From Clostridia bacterium (GTDB taxonomy: Bacteria; Bacillota; Clostridia; Christensenellales; Borkfalkiaceae), in NCBI GenBank assembly GCA_017536205.1, contig JAFXHX010000010.1, positions 62,001-126,000 of the forward strand: DNA of 64,000 bases, in the 5' to 3' direction. The translations under genes and the position numbers were made by a program. Under the pieces are notes generated by a model, which saw nothing but the letters and a program-made list of their open reading frames with translations, was not told the origin of the DNA and did no database searches. Shown here one piece after another: positions 1 through 9,237 of the stretch (position 1 is the stretch's first letter; each line of letters begins with the position of its first letter).

Positions 1-1197
1 GTTTTTAATAAGGTCGGCAATAAATATTTCGCTTTCTTTTGACGCCGTGCCGTTACCTATTGCAATAACGTCTACGTTAAACGCGTTTATAAACTTGTTA
101 AGGGTTACTTTTGCTTGTTCTTTCTTCTTTTCATCAGGTAGCGTTGCAAAGCAAACCGTTTTGCCCATAACCTTACCCGTTTCGTCAACTACGGCAATTT
201 TACAACCCGTTCTTAAACCGGGGTCAAAGCCCATAACCGTTTTACCTTTAAGTGGTGGTTGCATAAGCAAGGGGCGAAGGTTGTTTTCAAACGTTTTGAT
301 GGCTTTTTCTTGGGCATTTTCGGTAAGTAGACTTCTTACTTCACGCTCGATAGAAGGCTCGATTAAACGCTCGAAAGCATCTTCACAAGCGCTAGAAACA
401 ACGCTTGAATATGGGCTTTCGCCTTTAAGGTAAACCGATTTGATAATGTTAATTGCAAGGTTTGTATCAACGGTGATTTTAACCTTTAAAACGTCTTCTT
501 TCTCACCGCGGTTAAGCGCTAAAACTCTGTGCGCTTTTAAACTGCCGATAGGCTCGCTAAACTCTTTATACATTTCGTAAACACCGGCTTTTTCACCACT
601 TTCGTCAACGCCTTTACAAAATGCAGAGTTCATAACGCCAAGTTTAATAAACATACGGCGAAGGCGCTTTCTAATATCGGCGTCGTCGCTAATTTTTTCG
701 GCAATAATATCGCTTGCGCCCTGAACTGCGTCTTTAATAGAATTAACGCCCTTTTCTTCGCTTAAATAAGCGTTTGCGAGTTCTTCGATAGGTGCGCCTT
801 GTGGATTTTGCTCTAAAATAGCATCGGCAAGCGGAGTTAAACCCTTTGCTACTGCAACGGTTGCTCTCGTTTTCTTTTTTTGCTTGAACGGCCTATAAAC
901 GTCTTCTGCTTCGGTTAACGTTTCGGCTTTAGAAAGCGCCAAGGCGATTTCTTCGGTAAACTTGCCCTGCTCGGTAATGCTTTTTTCTATTTCTTGCTTT
1001 CTTTTTTCAAGGTTGCGAAGGTAAGTAAGCCTATCAAGTAAGTTACGAAGAACTTGGTCGTCGATATGCCCCGTTAGTTCTTTACGATAACGCGCTATAA
1101 ACGGAACGGTGTTACCGTCGTCTAAAAGCGCAATAATATTATCGGTGTGCTCTTGGGTAAGCCCAAACTCTTGCATAATTTTTTCGTTAATAAGCAT
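1..1197 (-). CDS. tex: Tex-family RNA-binding transcription accessory protein (C-terminus outside window)
   Basis: My reading of the minus strand from the ATG at 1197 stays open to the window edge (about 399 residues). It starts MLINEKIMQEFGLTQEH and includes the N-terminal Tex helices (FIARYRKELTGHIDD, about 33-47) and the YqgF/RNase H-like core (VMGFDPGFKTGCKIAVVDE, about 342-360). The S1 domain would lie beyond the edge. Tex is a conserved nucleic-acid-binding protein linked to transcription and RNA decay. AGGAG sits upstream of the ATG, and the start overlaps the preceding amylase-like frame by 11 bp, so it is the last visible gene of the glycogen operon. The nonsense codon in the upstream gene might reduce its expression by polarity (inference). 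Confidence 0.93.
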   Translation of the reverse strand, partial: MLINEKIMQEFGLTQEHTDNIIALLDDGNTVPFIARYRKELTGHIDDQVLRNLLDRLTYLRNLEKRKQEIEKSITEQGKFTEEIALALSKAETLTEAEDVYRPFKQKKKTRATVAVAKGLTPLADAILEQNPQGAPIEELANAYLSEEKGVNSIKDAVQGASDIIAEKISDDADIRKRLRRMFIKLGVMNSAFCKGVDESGEKAGVYEMYKEFSEPIGSLKAHRVLALNRGEKEDVLKVKITVDTNLAINIIKSVYLKGESPYSSVVSSACEDAFERLIEPSIEREVRSLLTENAQEKAIKTFENNLRPLLMQPPLKGKTVMGFDPGLRTGCKIAVVDETGKVMGKTVCFATLPDEKKKEQAKVTLNKFINAFNVDVIAIGNGTASKESEIFIADLIKN

Positions 1198-2986
1198 TTG
1201 TGTCTCCTAAAATTAAGTATGAATATTTTTTTATTTCGAACGACGTTTTAACTTCGCCCGTAATTAGATTTTTTAGTTTATATTTGGAGTTTACGTTGTA
1301 AACGTAATTTCCCATATTTGTAATAACTGTAACGCTTTCGCCTTTATACGTTCTTTTAAAAGCAAAAACACCGTTTTTTGCAGTAATTATTTCTAAATTG
1401 CCTAGTTTTAAAGCGTTTGATGCATTTCTAACTTTTGCAAGGCGTTTATAGTGGTTTAAAAGTTCTAAATTACCACCAGTAAAGGTCATACACTTTCTAT
1501 TAAACGGGTCTTTTCCACCTTCAAAGCCACGCTCGTCGCCATAATATATGGTGGGAGAGCCGTAAAGCGTAAATAAAAGCGCCGATATAACCTTTAAGCG
1601 TTTTACTGCAAGTTCACGCTCTAAACTAGAAATTGTAAAATTCGCTTGCTCGCAACGTTTTTCAGGTAGTGGTTTTCCCGATAGCACCGTTAAAATGCGT
1701 GGCGTGTCGTGCGTTGACAAAACGTTCATAAGAAGTGGGAGCGTACTTTTAGGGTAATTGTTAAGTTGCTCGCAAACGATTTTTGTAAGTTCGTATTCGC
1801 TACCAGATAGCGCGTAAGAAATTAGCGCGTTTTTAAGTGGGTAGTTCATAACGGAATCTAGTTCTTCGCCAAGAAAATATTCACGGCGAGTACCGTAGGC
1901 TATTTTATTAGTAGCATCTTCCCAAACTTCGCCTATAATTACGGCGTTGTTATCTAGTTTTTTAACCGCCTTTCTTATTTTTTTAGTAAAGCGTGCGGGA
2001 AGTTCATCAACAACGTCGAGCCTAACGCCTTTAACGCCAAGCGAAAAGTAAAAGTTTAAAACCTCGTTTACTATAAAATCTTCAAACTCAACGCTATCTT
2101 TGTTAATGGTTGGTAAAACGTTTATTCCCCACCAACTAGTGTATTAATTAGGGTAATTTTGAAAGGTATACCAGTTATAATACGGCGAGTTTTTATCGTT
2201 ATACGCGCCAACCGTATTAAAAGTTTTATATTTATTGAAGTATATACTATCGTCGCCCGTGTGGTTGTAAACCCCATCGAAAATAATTTCAATGCCTAAA
2301 CTTTTAGCCTTGTTTGAAAGCGCTTTAAAATCGCTAGTAGTGCCTAACATTTCATCTAGCGACAAGTAATCGGCAGTGTCGTAACGGTGGTTAGAAAACG
2401 CCTTTGACACGGGGTTTAAATAAATTGCAGTTACGCCAAGCGATTTAAGGTACGGAAGTTTACTTTTAATTCCGTTAAAGTTGCCACCGTAAAAATCGTC
2501 GTTTGTAATTTTACCTTTTTCGTTAGGCAAATAATCGGGTAAATCGCCCCATTTCTTCATTTTTGGGCGTTTACAACTTACCCCGCCACCCCTGCAAAAC
2601 CTATCTGGAAATATTTGATAAATAATTCCACCTTTAAGCCAGTCGGGCGTTTTATATGCTTTTTTGTAAACTGAAAGTTGGTATTTTTTAAGCGTTTTTA
2701 ACGATTTATATTCTTTAATATTTAAAAAATCATCACGCCCGAAAAGCCTGCCTTCGCTTTCAAAATAATAAAAGTAAAGCCCCACTTTTAAGGGTAAAAG
2801 TGAAACGGTAAAACAACCGTCTACCCACGACATAGGATACACCGCTACTTTACCGTCTTTATCACATTGTAAAACGAGTGATAACGCCTTTAAGTCAGTT
2901 TTAACGCTAACGTTTAAGGCGCTACTTTCGTTGATTGCTCCACCTGTGAATTGTTCTTTGTTAAGTGGATTAAACTGTAATACCAT
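1187..2986 (-). pseudogene. GH13 neopullulanase/cyclomaltodextrinase-like gene interrupted by one in-frame TAA
   Basis: One continuous 600-codon frame, broken only by TAA at codon 281 (2144-2146). The first part (2147-2986) holds an N-terminal beta-rich CBM34-like segment and the start of the barrel (GIIYQIFPDRFCRG, DGVYNHTG). After the stop the frame continues with YTSWWGINVLP, the nucleophile segment GVRLDVVDELP (Asp about 324), the acid/base IIGEVWEDA (Glu about 353) and the transition-state Asp in STHDTPRIL (about 427). All catalytic residues lie beyond the stop, so a terminated product should be inactive. Members of the family hydrolyse maltodextrins, which fits the operon. The ATG overlaps the glgP stop as TAATG. 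A later ATG at 1849 could yield only a C-terminal fragment. TAA is one substitution from Lys, Gln, Glu or Tyr codons; a recent mutation or a base-call error are both possible. Confidence 0.85.
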
Positions 2987-5418
2987 TATTTAATAACTTT
3001 TAAGTTCCAAATATTATCTGCATACTCTTTAATTGCACGGTCGCAAGCAAATCTACCTGCGCTTGCAATATTGATAAGAGATTTTTGTGCCCATAGCGTT
3101 TTATTTTGGTAAACGCTTTCCATTTTAGCCCTTGCAGTTTGATAATCGGCAAAGTCTGCCATACACATATACGGGTCGGCAACTCTGTGCGAAGTGGTAA
3201 GATAATCGGCAATTTCGTTAAAACATTCACCGTTAAAGCCACGGCGAAGCGCTTCTATTACCTTTTGAAGTTTTACGTTGTTATTATAAAACTCGGTAGC
3301 GTTGTAGCCCCTTCTCCACATATCGTCAACTTCGTTTGCCTTTAAACCGAATATGAAAATATTATCAAGCCCTACTGCTTCGCTCATTTCAACGTTAGCA
3401 CCGTCAAGCGTGCCAAGCGTTAACGCACCGTTAATCATAAACTTCATATTGCCCGTGCCACTCGCTTCTTTACCGGCAGTTGATATTTGCTCGGAAACTT
3501 CGGCGGCAGGCATAAGTTTTTCGGCGTAGGTTACTTTATAGTCTTCAATATAAACTACTTTTAACTTCTCTCTAATTTTGGGGTTAGGATTGTTGTTTAT
3601 ATCGTTTTGAAGGTAGCAAATAAGTTTAATAATTTGTTTAGCAAGGTAGTATCCAGGCGCTGCTTTCGCTGCAAAAATAAAGGTTTTTGGTTGAATAGGA
3701 AGGTCTGGATTTTCTTTTAAATCGTTATAAATCGAAATAACGTTCATAGCGTTTAAAAGTTGGCGTTTATATTCGTGAAGGCGTTTTGCCTGAACGTCGA
3801 AAAGAGTTTCGGGGTTGATAAGAACGCCTTGCTTTTTATTTAAGTAGTTAGCAAACTGCTCTTTTTTGATAAGTTTAATTTGATTGAGTTTTTCAAGAAC
3901 TTTTTTATCGTCTTTATACTTTATAAAGTTAGAAAGTTCTGCGCCGTTTTTAATAAACCCGTCACCTATAAGGTCGCAAAGAAGCGAAGTAAGTTCTTTG
4001 TTCGACTGGCAAAGCCATCTTCTATGAGCAATACCGTTAGTAACGTTGGTAAACTTATCGGGGGTAACCGACGCAAAGTCTTTAAACACGCTTTCTTTAA
4101 TAATATCGCTATGAAGGGCAGAAACGCCGTTAACTTTGTGCGATGCAATAACCGAAAGGTTAGCCATTCTTACTTGACCGTGACTGAATATTGACATTCT
4201 TTCAATTTTAGCCCAGTCGCCAGGGAAGGCGTTCCACATTTCAGCGCAGAAACGTTGGTTAATTTCTTTTAAAATGGTGTAAATACGGGGAAGTCTTCTT
4301 TCAATAAGGTCTTCACTCCATTTTTCAAGCGCTTCGGGCATAACGGTGTGGTTAGTGTAAGCCACCGTTCTAGTCACTATATCCCACGCCTTTTCCCACG
4401 AATAGCCGTGTTCATCCATTAAAATACGCATAAGTTCAGGCACGCAAAGCGCAGGGTGCGTATCGTTGATGTGAATAGCGGCAAGGTCGGGAAGCGTATC
4501 GAGCGAGCCGTAGCGAGAAAGATGGTCGTGCACGATGTTTTGAAGTGACGCAGAAACCAAGAAATATTGTTGTTTAAGCCTTAAAGCCTTACCTTCAAAG
4601 TGGTTGTCTGACGGGTATAAAACCTTGCTTATAAGTTCGGCTTCGTTGTTTTCTTTAAGACTTTCCATATACTTGCCTTGCGAGAAAGAGTTCATATCGA
4701 ACTTATCTATTCCCCTTGCAGCCCAAAGCCTTAAAACCGAAACTGCTTCGCTATCTTTACCCGAAATCATCATATCGTAAGGAACTGCTTCAACTTCGGT
4801 GCAATCGACAAGGCGAGTTTTTAAGCCGTTTTCAGTCCAGTCTTCTAACACTCTACCATCGAACCTTACCTTAAAGGTTTTGTCAAGGCGTTGAGTAAGC
4901 CAAACTTCACCACCCGGAAGCCATACGTCGGGAAGTTCCATTTGCCAACCGTCAACGATTTTTTGCTTGAAAAGACCGTATTCGTAGCGAATAGAGTAAC
5001 CCATTGCTGGATAGTCTTGCGATGCAAGCCCATCCATATAACAAGCGGCAAGCCTACCAAGACCACCGTTACCAAGACCTGCGTCTGGCTCTAATTCGTA
5101 AAGGTCTTCAAGGCTATAACCTTTTTTACTAATTAACTTATCAAGTACTTCTTCTAAGCCTAAATTATATATGTTATTTTTGAGCGAACGGCCAAGCAAA
5201 AACTCCATACACATATAGTAAACTCGCTTGCCACGCGCTTTTTTCGTTTTATAGTGGTAGTTGTTGCGCTTTTCGAGAAGTATATCTCTAATAGTCATAA
5301 CAACTGCCTTGTAAATCTGTTCTTGATTTGCTTCTTCGAAGGTTACGCCAAAGTATCTTGATAATTTTCCGCGTAAAATCTCTTCGGCGTTATTAACCGT
5401 CATAGTTTGCCCGTTCAT
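2986..5418 (-). CDS. glgP: Glycogen/maltodextrin phosphorylase (GT35)
   Basis: 810 aa, the normal length for bacterial GT35 phosphorylases. It releases glucose-1-phosphate from the non-reducing ends of alpha-1,4-glucan in the cytoplasm. Visible landmarks are the N-terminal block KRVYYMCMEFLLGRSL, the glycine-rich ELEPDAGLGNGGLGRLAAC, the AIHINDTHPAL segment and the PLP-lysine region EASGTGNMKFMINGALTLG with GTLDGANVEM. AAGGAG precedes the ATG, 8 bp after the glgA stop. Its stop shares a base with the start of the broken amylase gene, so the two were translationally coupled. It is the breakdown arm of the glycogen operon. Confidence 0.97.
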   Translation of the reverse strand: MNGQTMTVNNAEEILRGKLSRYFGVTFEEANQEQIYKAVVMTIRDILLEKRNNYHYKTKKARGKRVYYMCMEFLLGRSLKNNIYNLGLEEVLDKLISKKGYSLEDLYELEPDAGLGNGGLGRLAACYMDGLASQDYPAMGYSIRYEYGLFKQKIVDGWQMELPDVWLPGGEVWLTQRLDKTFKVRFDGRVLEDWTENGLKTRLVDCTEVEAVPYDMMISGKDSEAVSVLRLWAARGIDKFDMNSFSQGKYMESLKENNEAELISKVLYPSDNHFEGKALRLKQQYFLVSASLQNIVHDHLSRYGSLDTLPDLAAIHINDTHPALCVPELMRILMDEHGYSWEKAWDIVTRTVAYTNHTVMPEALEKWSEDLIERRLPRIYTILKEINQRFCAEMWNAFPGDWAKIERMSIFSHGQVRMANLSVIASHKVNGVSALHSDIIKESVFKDFASVTPDKFTNVTNGIAHRRWLCQSNKELTSLLCDLIGDGFIKNGAELSNFIKYKDDKKVLEKLNQIKLIKKEQFANYLNKKQGVLINPETLFDVQAKRLHEYKRQLLNAMNVISIYNDLKENPDLPIQPKTFIFAAKAAPGYYLAKQIIKLICYLQNDINNNPNPKIREKLKVVYIEDYKVTYAEKLMPAAEVSEQISTAGKEASGTGNMKFMINGALTLGTLDGANVEMSEAVGLDNIFIFGLKANEVDDMWRRGYNATEFYNNNVKLQKVIEALRRGFNGECFNEIADYLTTSHRVADPYMCMADFADYQTARAKMESVYQNKTLWAQKSLINIASAGRFACDRAIKEYADNIWNLKVIK

Positions 5419-5426
5419 AAATCTCC

Positions 5427-6893
5427 TTAAAGTAATTCGTTATACATTTTTTGATATTCTTTAGCCGATTTTTTCCAAGAGAAATCGGTTTTCATTGCTT
5501 TTTTAACTATTTTTCCCCAAACTTCTTTGTTGCCGTAAGTATAAATTGCGTCTTTTAAAACGTAAAGCATTTCGTGGGCGTTATAACTTTGGAAACTAAA
5601 TCCGTTACCCGCCTTTCTTGATACGTTGTACGGGATAATACTGTCTGCTAAACCACCCGTTTTTCTAACTACGGGAACGGTGCCGTAACGAGCGGCTATC
5701 ATTTGCGATAAGCCACACGGCTCTTGTTTAGACGGCATTAAGAAAATATCTGCGCCCGAGTAGATTTTTGACGAAAGGTCTTTATTGTATGCAATTATGG
5801 TACGACATTTAGCGGGATAGTCTTGTTGAACTTTTTTGAAAAAGTCTTCGTACTGCGCTTCGCCTTTACCAAGAATTACAAGTTGAACGTCTTCACATAA
5901 AAGTTCATCTATAACGCACTTAAGTAGGTCAACGCCCTTGTGCCCGACAAGGCGCGATATCATAGCGATGATAGGAACGTCGCGCTCGGGAAGATTGAGC
6001 ATTTTTTGAAGTTCTGTTTTACAAACTTTTTTACCCGATAAATCGGTTGAAGAATATTTAGAAAAAGTGCGTTCGTCTTTTGCGGGGCTATAAACCGTTT
6101 GGTCTATGCCGTTTAAAATGCCCGTTGTTTTATAGGCAACTTCGTTAACTATTTGCGAAAGACCGTGCGAGAAAAAGTCGTATTTAATTTCGCTAGCGTA
6201 CGACGGCGAAACGGTAGAAACTTTATCTGCAAGCACCATTGCGCCTTTTAAAAGGTTAATGCAGTTATCGTATTCAAGCGCGCTATAATATTCGTCGTTT
6301 AGCCCGAAAATATCGCCTAAAACTTCTTTGCCGTACTTTCCTTGATATTCAATGTTGTGAATAGTGAACACCGTTTTAATATTTTCATAATTAGGCAAGT
6401 TTTTGTAAAGTGTTTTAAGGTAAATTACAGATAGCGCAGACTGCCAGTCGTTAGCGTTTAAAACGTTGGGATAATAATCGAGATAAGATAAAGTATCTAC
6501 AACTGCTTTAGAGAAAAACGCAAAGCGTTCGCAGTCGTCGTAAAAGCCGTAAAGCCCGTCGCGACGGAAGTAATATTCGTTATCTAAAAAGTAGTATTTA
6601 ACGCCTTGAAAATCGTATTCGAAAAGCCCGCAATACTGGTTGCGCCACGAGAGTTTAACGTTGTAATTTCCTACGAAGCGAAGTTTATCGCGATAAAGAG
6701 TTGAAAAGTCTTTATAAAGGGGCATTATAACCCTAACGTCGTACTCTTTTTCTTTTGCAAGCGCTTTTGGGAGCGAGCCTATAACGTCGGCAAGTCCACC
6801 CGTTCCTGCAAAGGGGTTACTTTCGCTTGCAACGTAAAGCAGGCTTTTTTTCTTTTCTATGGTAACGCTTTCAGTTTTAGCAGTTTTTTTCAT
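5427..6893 (-). CDS. glgA: Glycogen synthase (GT5, ADP-glucose type)
   Basis: 488 aa, usual size for bacterial GlgA. It transfers glucose from ADP-glucose to the growing alpha-1,4-glucan. The N-terminal nucleotide-sugar motif reads SNPFAGTGGLADVIGSLPKA; the Lys of the canonical KTGGL is replaced by Gly. The fold continues with NANDWQSAL, FTIHNIEYQGKYG and, in the C-terminal Rossmann domain, MPSKQEPCGLSQMIAARYGT and RKTGGLADSI. AAGGAG lies 6 nt before the ATG. It sits between glgD and glgP, matching supply of ADP-glucose by GlgC/GlgD. Confidence 0.96.
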   Translation of the reverse strand: MKKTAKTESVTIEKKKSLLYVASESNPFAGTGGLADVIGSLPKALAKEKEYDVRVIMPLYKDFSTLYRDKLRFVGNYNVKLSWRNQYCGLFEYDFQGVKYYFLDNEYYFRRDGLYGFYDDCERFAFFSKAVVDTLSYLDYYPNVLNANDWQSALSVIYLKTLYKNLPNYENIKTVFTIHNIEYQGKYGKEVLGDIFGLNDEYYSALEYDNCINLLKGAMVLADKVSTVSPSYASEIKYDFFSHGLSQIVNEVAYKTTGILNGIDQTVYSPAKDERTFSKYSSTDLSGKKVCKTELQKMLNLPERDVPIIAMISRLVGHKGVDLLKCVIDELLCEDVQLVILGKGEAQYEDFFKKVQQDYPAKCRTIIAYNKDLSSKIYSGADIFLMPSKQEPCGLSQMIAARYGTVPVVRKTGGLADSIIPYNVSRKAGNGFSFQSYNAHEMLYVLKDAIYTYGNKEVWGKIVKKAMKTDFSWKKSAKEYQKMYNELL

Positions 6894-6902
6894 TTAGTCT
6901 CC

Positions 6903-8015
6903 TTAAATTATGTTGTTTTTGCTTATATAGAATGGGTGAGTTTCGCAAGCCGATAAAACGCGCCTATCTTTAATAACAACGTTTTTATCGGTGATAATTG
7001 CGTTGAGCGAAACGTTTTCACCCGTAATAGTTCCTTGCATTAAAATTGAGTTTTTAACTACCGTTCCCCTACCTATTTTAACTCCACGGAAAATTATAGA
7101 GTTTTCAACGGTGCCTTCTATAACGCAACCGTCTGCAATAAGCGAGTTTTTAACGCAAGCGCTAGCACCGTAACGAGTGGGCGCACTGTCTTTAACTTTG
7201 GTAAACACGTCAACTTCACGGAATATTTCATCGCGAACTTTTCTATCAAGCATTTTAAGCGATTCGCTATAATAATCAACTAGCGAGTTAAGTGCAACGA
7301 AATAGCCTTTGTGTTCGTATGCATAAATGCGAAGCGAGTTGACGTTTCTTGCTAAAATATCTTTGCCGAAGTGACTGTAATTGTGCGAATAAGCGTCGGT
7401 AATAAGCGTTTGAAGTAGAGTTCTTTTTAAAACGCAAATGTTAACGTAAAGGTTAACGTCGCCTTGAACTCTTGGGTCGAAAGAAAGTTCTTCAACCCTG
7501 CCGTTTTCGTTTACGTTAAGAACCGTTTTAGTAAGGTTTGACTTAATACTATCGGCGCTCTTTTTAACGTATAAAAGCGTAACGTCGGCATTATTGTGAA
7601 CGTGATAACTTAAAACCTCTTCAAGGTTTATCGAGCAAACGGAGTCGCAGTCGGTCATAACGACGTATTCTTCGGTAGAGCGAGCAATAAAGCGTTGCGC
7701 ACCACGAAGCGCTTCGAGCCTAGTGGTGTATAAAACGTTTTCTTTAAGACCAAACGGTGGCAAAATATGTAAACCACCACTTCTTCTTGCTAAATCCCAG
7801 TCTTTACCCGAGCCAACGTGGTCCATAAGCGACTGGTAGTTGCTTTTGGTTATTAAACCAACTTTTGTAATTCCAGAGTTTACAAGGTTTGAAAGAGCAA
7901 AGTCGATAAGGCGATATCTACCACAAAATGGAATTGAGCCCATCGTTCTTACTTGGGTAAGTTCGGGAATATTATTGTCGTGAATATTTGAAAATACTAT
8001 ACCTAACGCGTTCAT
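6903..8015 (-). CDS. glgD: Glucose-1-phosphate adenylyltransferase regulatory subunit GlgD
   Basis: 370 aa nucleotidyltransferase-like protein (MNALGIVFSNIHDNNIPELT, IPFCGRYRLIDFALSNLVNS) followed by a left-handed beta-helix repeat region (about 290-345: ADGCVIEGTVENSIIFRG, KNSILMQGTITG). Compared with the adjacent GlgC it lacks the glycine-rich GGQGSRL signature near the N-terminus, as expected for GlgD, which modulates GlgC in Firmicutes rather than acting as the main catalytic subunit. It lies 10 bp downstream of glgC with its own GGGGG-type ribosome site. Confidence 0.94.
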   Translation of the reverse strand: MNALGIVFSNIHDNNIPELTQVRTMGSIPFCGRYRLIDFALSNLVNSGITKVGLITKSNYQSLMDHVGSGKDWDLARRSGGLHILPPFGLKENVLYTTRLEALRGAQRFIARSTEEYVVMTDCDSVCSINLEEVLSYHVHNNADVTLLYVKKSADSIKSNLTKTVLNVNENGRVEELSFDPRVQGDVNLYVNICVLKRTLLQTLITDAYSHNYSHFGKDILARNVNSLRIYAYEHKGYFVALNSLVDYYSESLKMLDRKVRDEIFREVDVFTKVKDSAPTRYGASACVKNSLIADGCVIEGTVENSIIFRGVKIGRGTVVKNSILMQGTITGENVSLNAIITDKNVVIKDRRVLSACETHPFYISKNNII

Positions 8016-8025
8016 AATAACCCCC

Positions 8026-9210
8026 TTATACGTCCTTTTCTACCATTGCGCCCGCTTCAACGGTTTTTCCACTTGAAATGGTAATTCCGCCACCCACTAC
8101 CGCAATTTTTTTATCTTCAGTAACGGCGCCAACCACTGCGTTTTCGCCGATAACAGCATCTTCTGCAATTATTGAGTTTACGATTTTAGCGCCTTTTTTG
8201 ATTTTAACGCCACTAAATATTACGCTTGAAATTACGCTTGCGCCTTCTTCAATTTCAACGTTGTGAGAAAGCACGCTATTTTCAACCGTTCCGTATATTT
8301 CACAACCCGATATTACCGCACTGTTTACAACTTTTGCATTGTCGCTTATGTAATGCGGGGGCGCAATTGGGTTACGCGAACGAATAATCCACGCTTTATC
8401 GTCAACTTGGAAGTTGGGCGTGTCGCCAAGAAGGTCCATATTTGCTTCATATAAAGAAGAAATAGTTCCAACGTCTTTCCAGTAGCCCGAGAACCTGTAA
8501 CTCATCATCTTTTCGCCAAGCGAGAGCATACGTGGTAAAACGTCACCACCGAAGTCGTTTCTACTGCCTTCGAGTTTTTCGTCTTCTTCAAGGTATTTAT
8601 ATAATTTTTCCGCCTTGAAAATGTAAATGCCCATAGACGCTAAATTAGACTTTGGTTGTTTAGGTTTTTCTTCAAACTCGTAAATCTCACCGTCATCTTT
8701 AACGTTGAGTATACCAAAGCGCGACGCTTCTTCCATAGGAACTTCAAACGCTGCAATAGTACAGTCTGCGTTCGTTTCTATATGGCGTTCAAGCATTTTT
8801 GAATAGTCCATTTTATAAATATGGTCGCCAGATAATATTAAAACGTGCTCGGGATTATAGCGCTTTACAAAGTAAAGGTTTTGGTAAATTGCGTTTGCAG
8901 TACCCTTAAACCACTCCGAGCCTTCTTTTGCTTGGTACGGCGATAAAATGTGAACGCCACCAAAGTTACGGTCTAAATCCCAAGGTTGACCGTTGCCGAT
9001 ATACTCGTTTAAAATAAGCGGTTGATATTGTGTTAAAACGCCAACCGTATCAATGCCAGAGTTTACGCAGTTTGAAAGCGGAAAGTCTATAATTCTATAC
9101 TTTCCACCAAATGAAACGGCAGGTTTTGCTATTTTGTTTGTGAGTGCGTAAAGCCTACTGCCTTGTCCACCGGCAAGTAGCATTGCCATACACTTTTTGC
9201 GAAGTATCAT
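8026..9210 (-). CDS. glgC: Glucose-1-phosphate adenylyltransferase (ADP-glucose pyrophosphorylase)
   Basis: 394 aa. It makes ADP-glucose from ATP and glucose-1-phosphate, the committed step of glycogen synthesis. The catalytic signature [20 protein letters not shown] (about 10-29) is intact, followed by [31 protein letters not shown] and [10 protein letters not shown]. The C-terminal part (about 290-390) is a hexapeptide beta-helix. It follows glgB by 27 bp. Firmicutes typically pair GlgC with GlgD, as seen here. Confidence 0.97.
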   Translation of the reverse strand: MILRKKCMAMLLAGGQGSRLYALTNKIAKPAVSFGGKYRIIDFPLSNCVNSGIDTVGVLTQYQPLILNEYIGNGQPWDLDRNFGGVHILSPYQAKEGSEWFKGTANAIYQNLYFVKRYNPEHVLILSGDHIYKMDYSKMLERHIETNADCTIAAFEVPMEEASRFGILNVKDDGEIYEFEEKPKQPKSNLASMGIYIFKAEKLYKYLEEDEKLEGSRNDFGGDVLPRMLSLGEKMMSYRFSGYWKDVGTISSLYEANMDLLGDTPNFQVDDKAWIIRSRNPIAPPHYISDNAKVVNSAVISGCEIYGTVENSVLSHNVEIEEGASVISSVIFSGVKIKKGAKIVNSIIAEDAVIGENAVVGAVTEDKKIAVVGGGITISSGKTVEAGAMVEKDV

Positions 9211-9237
9211 AATTGCCCCCTATTTTCTCTTAAGAGA

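Noticed and set aside
47..433. Plus-strand open frame at the left edge
   Set aside because: Antisense to the well-supported tex frame, with no promoter or ribosome site.
2144..2146. TAA recoded as sense or read through
   Set aside because: TAA ends nearly all genes in the window, and TGA ends others at ATGA overlaps, so the standard stop set applies.
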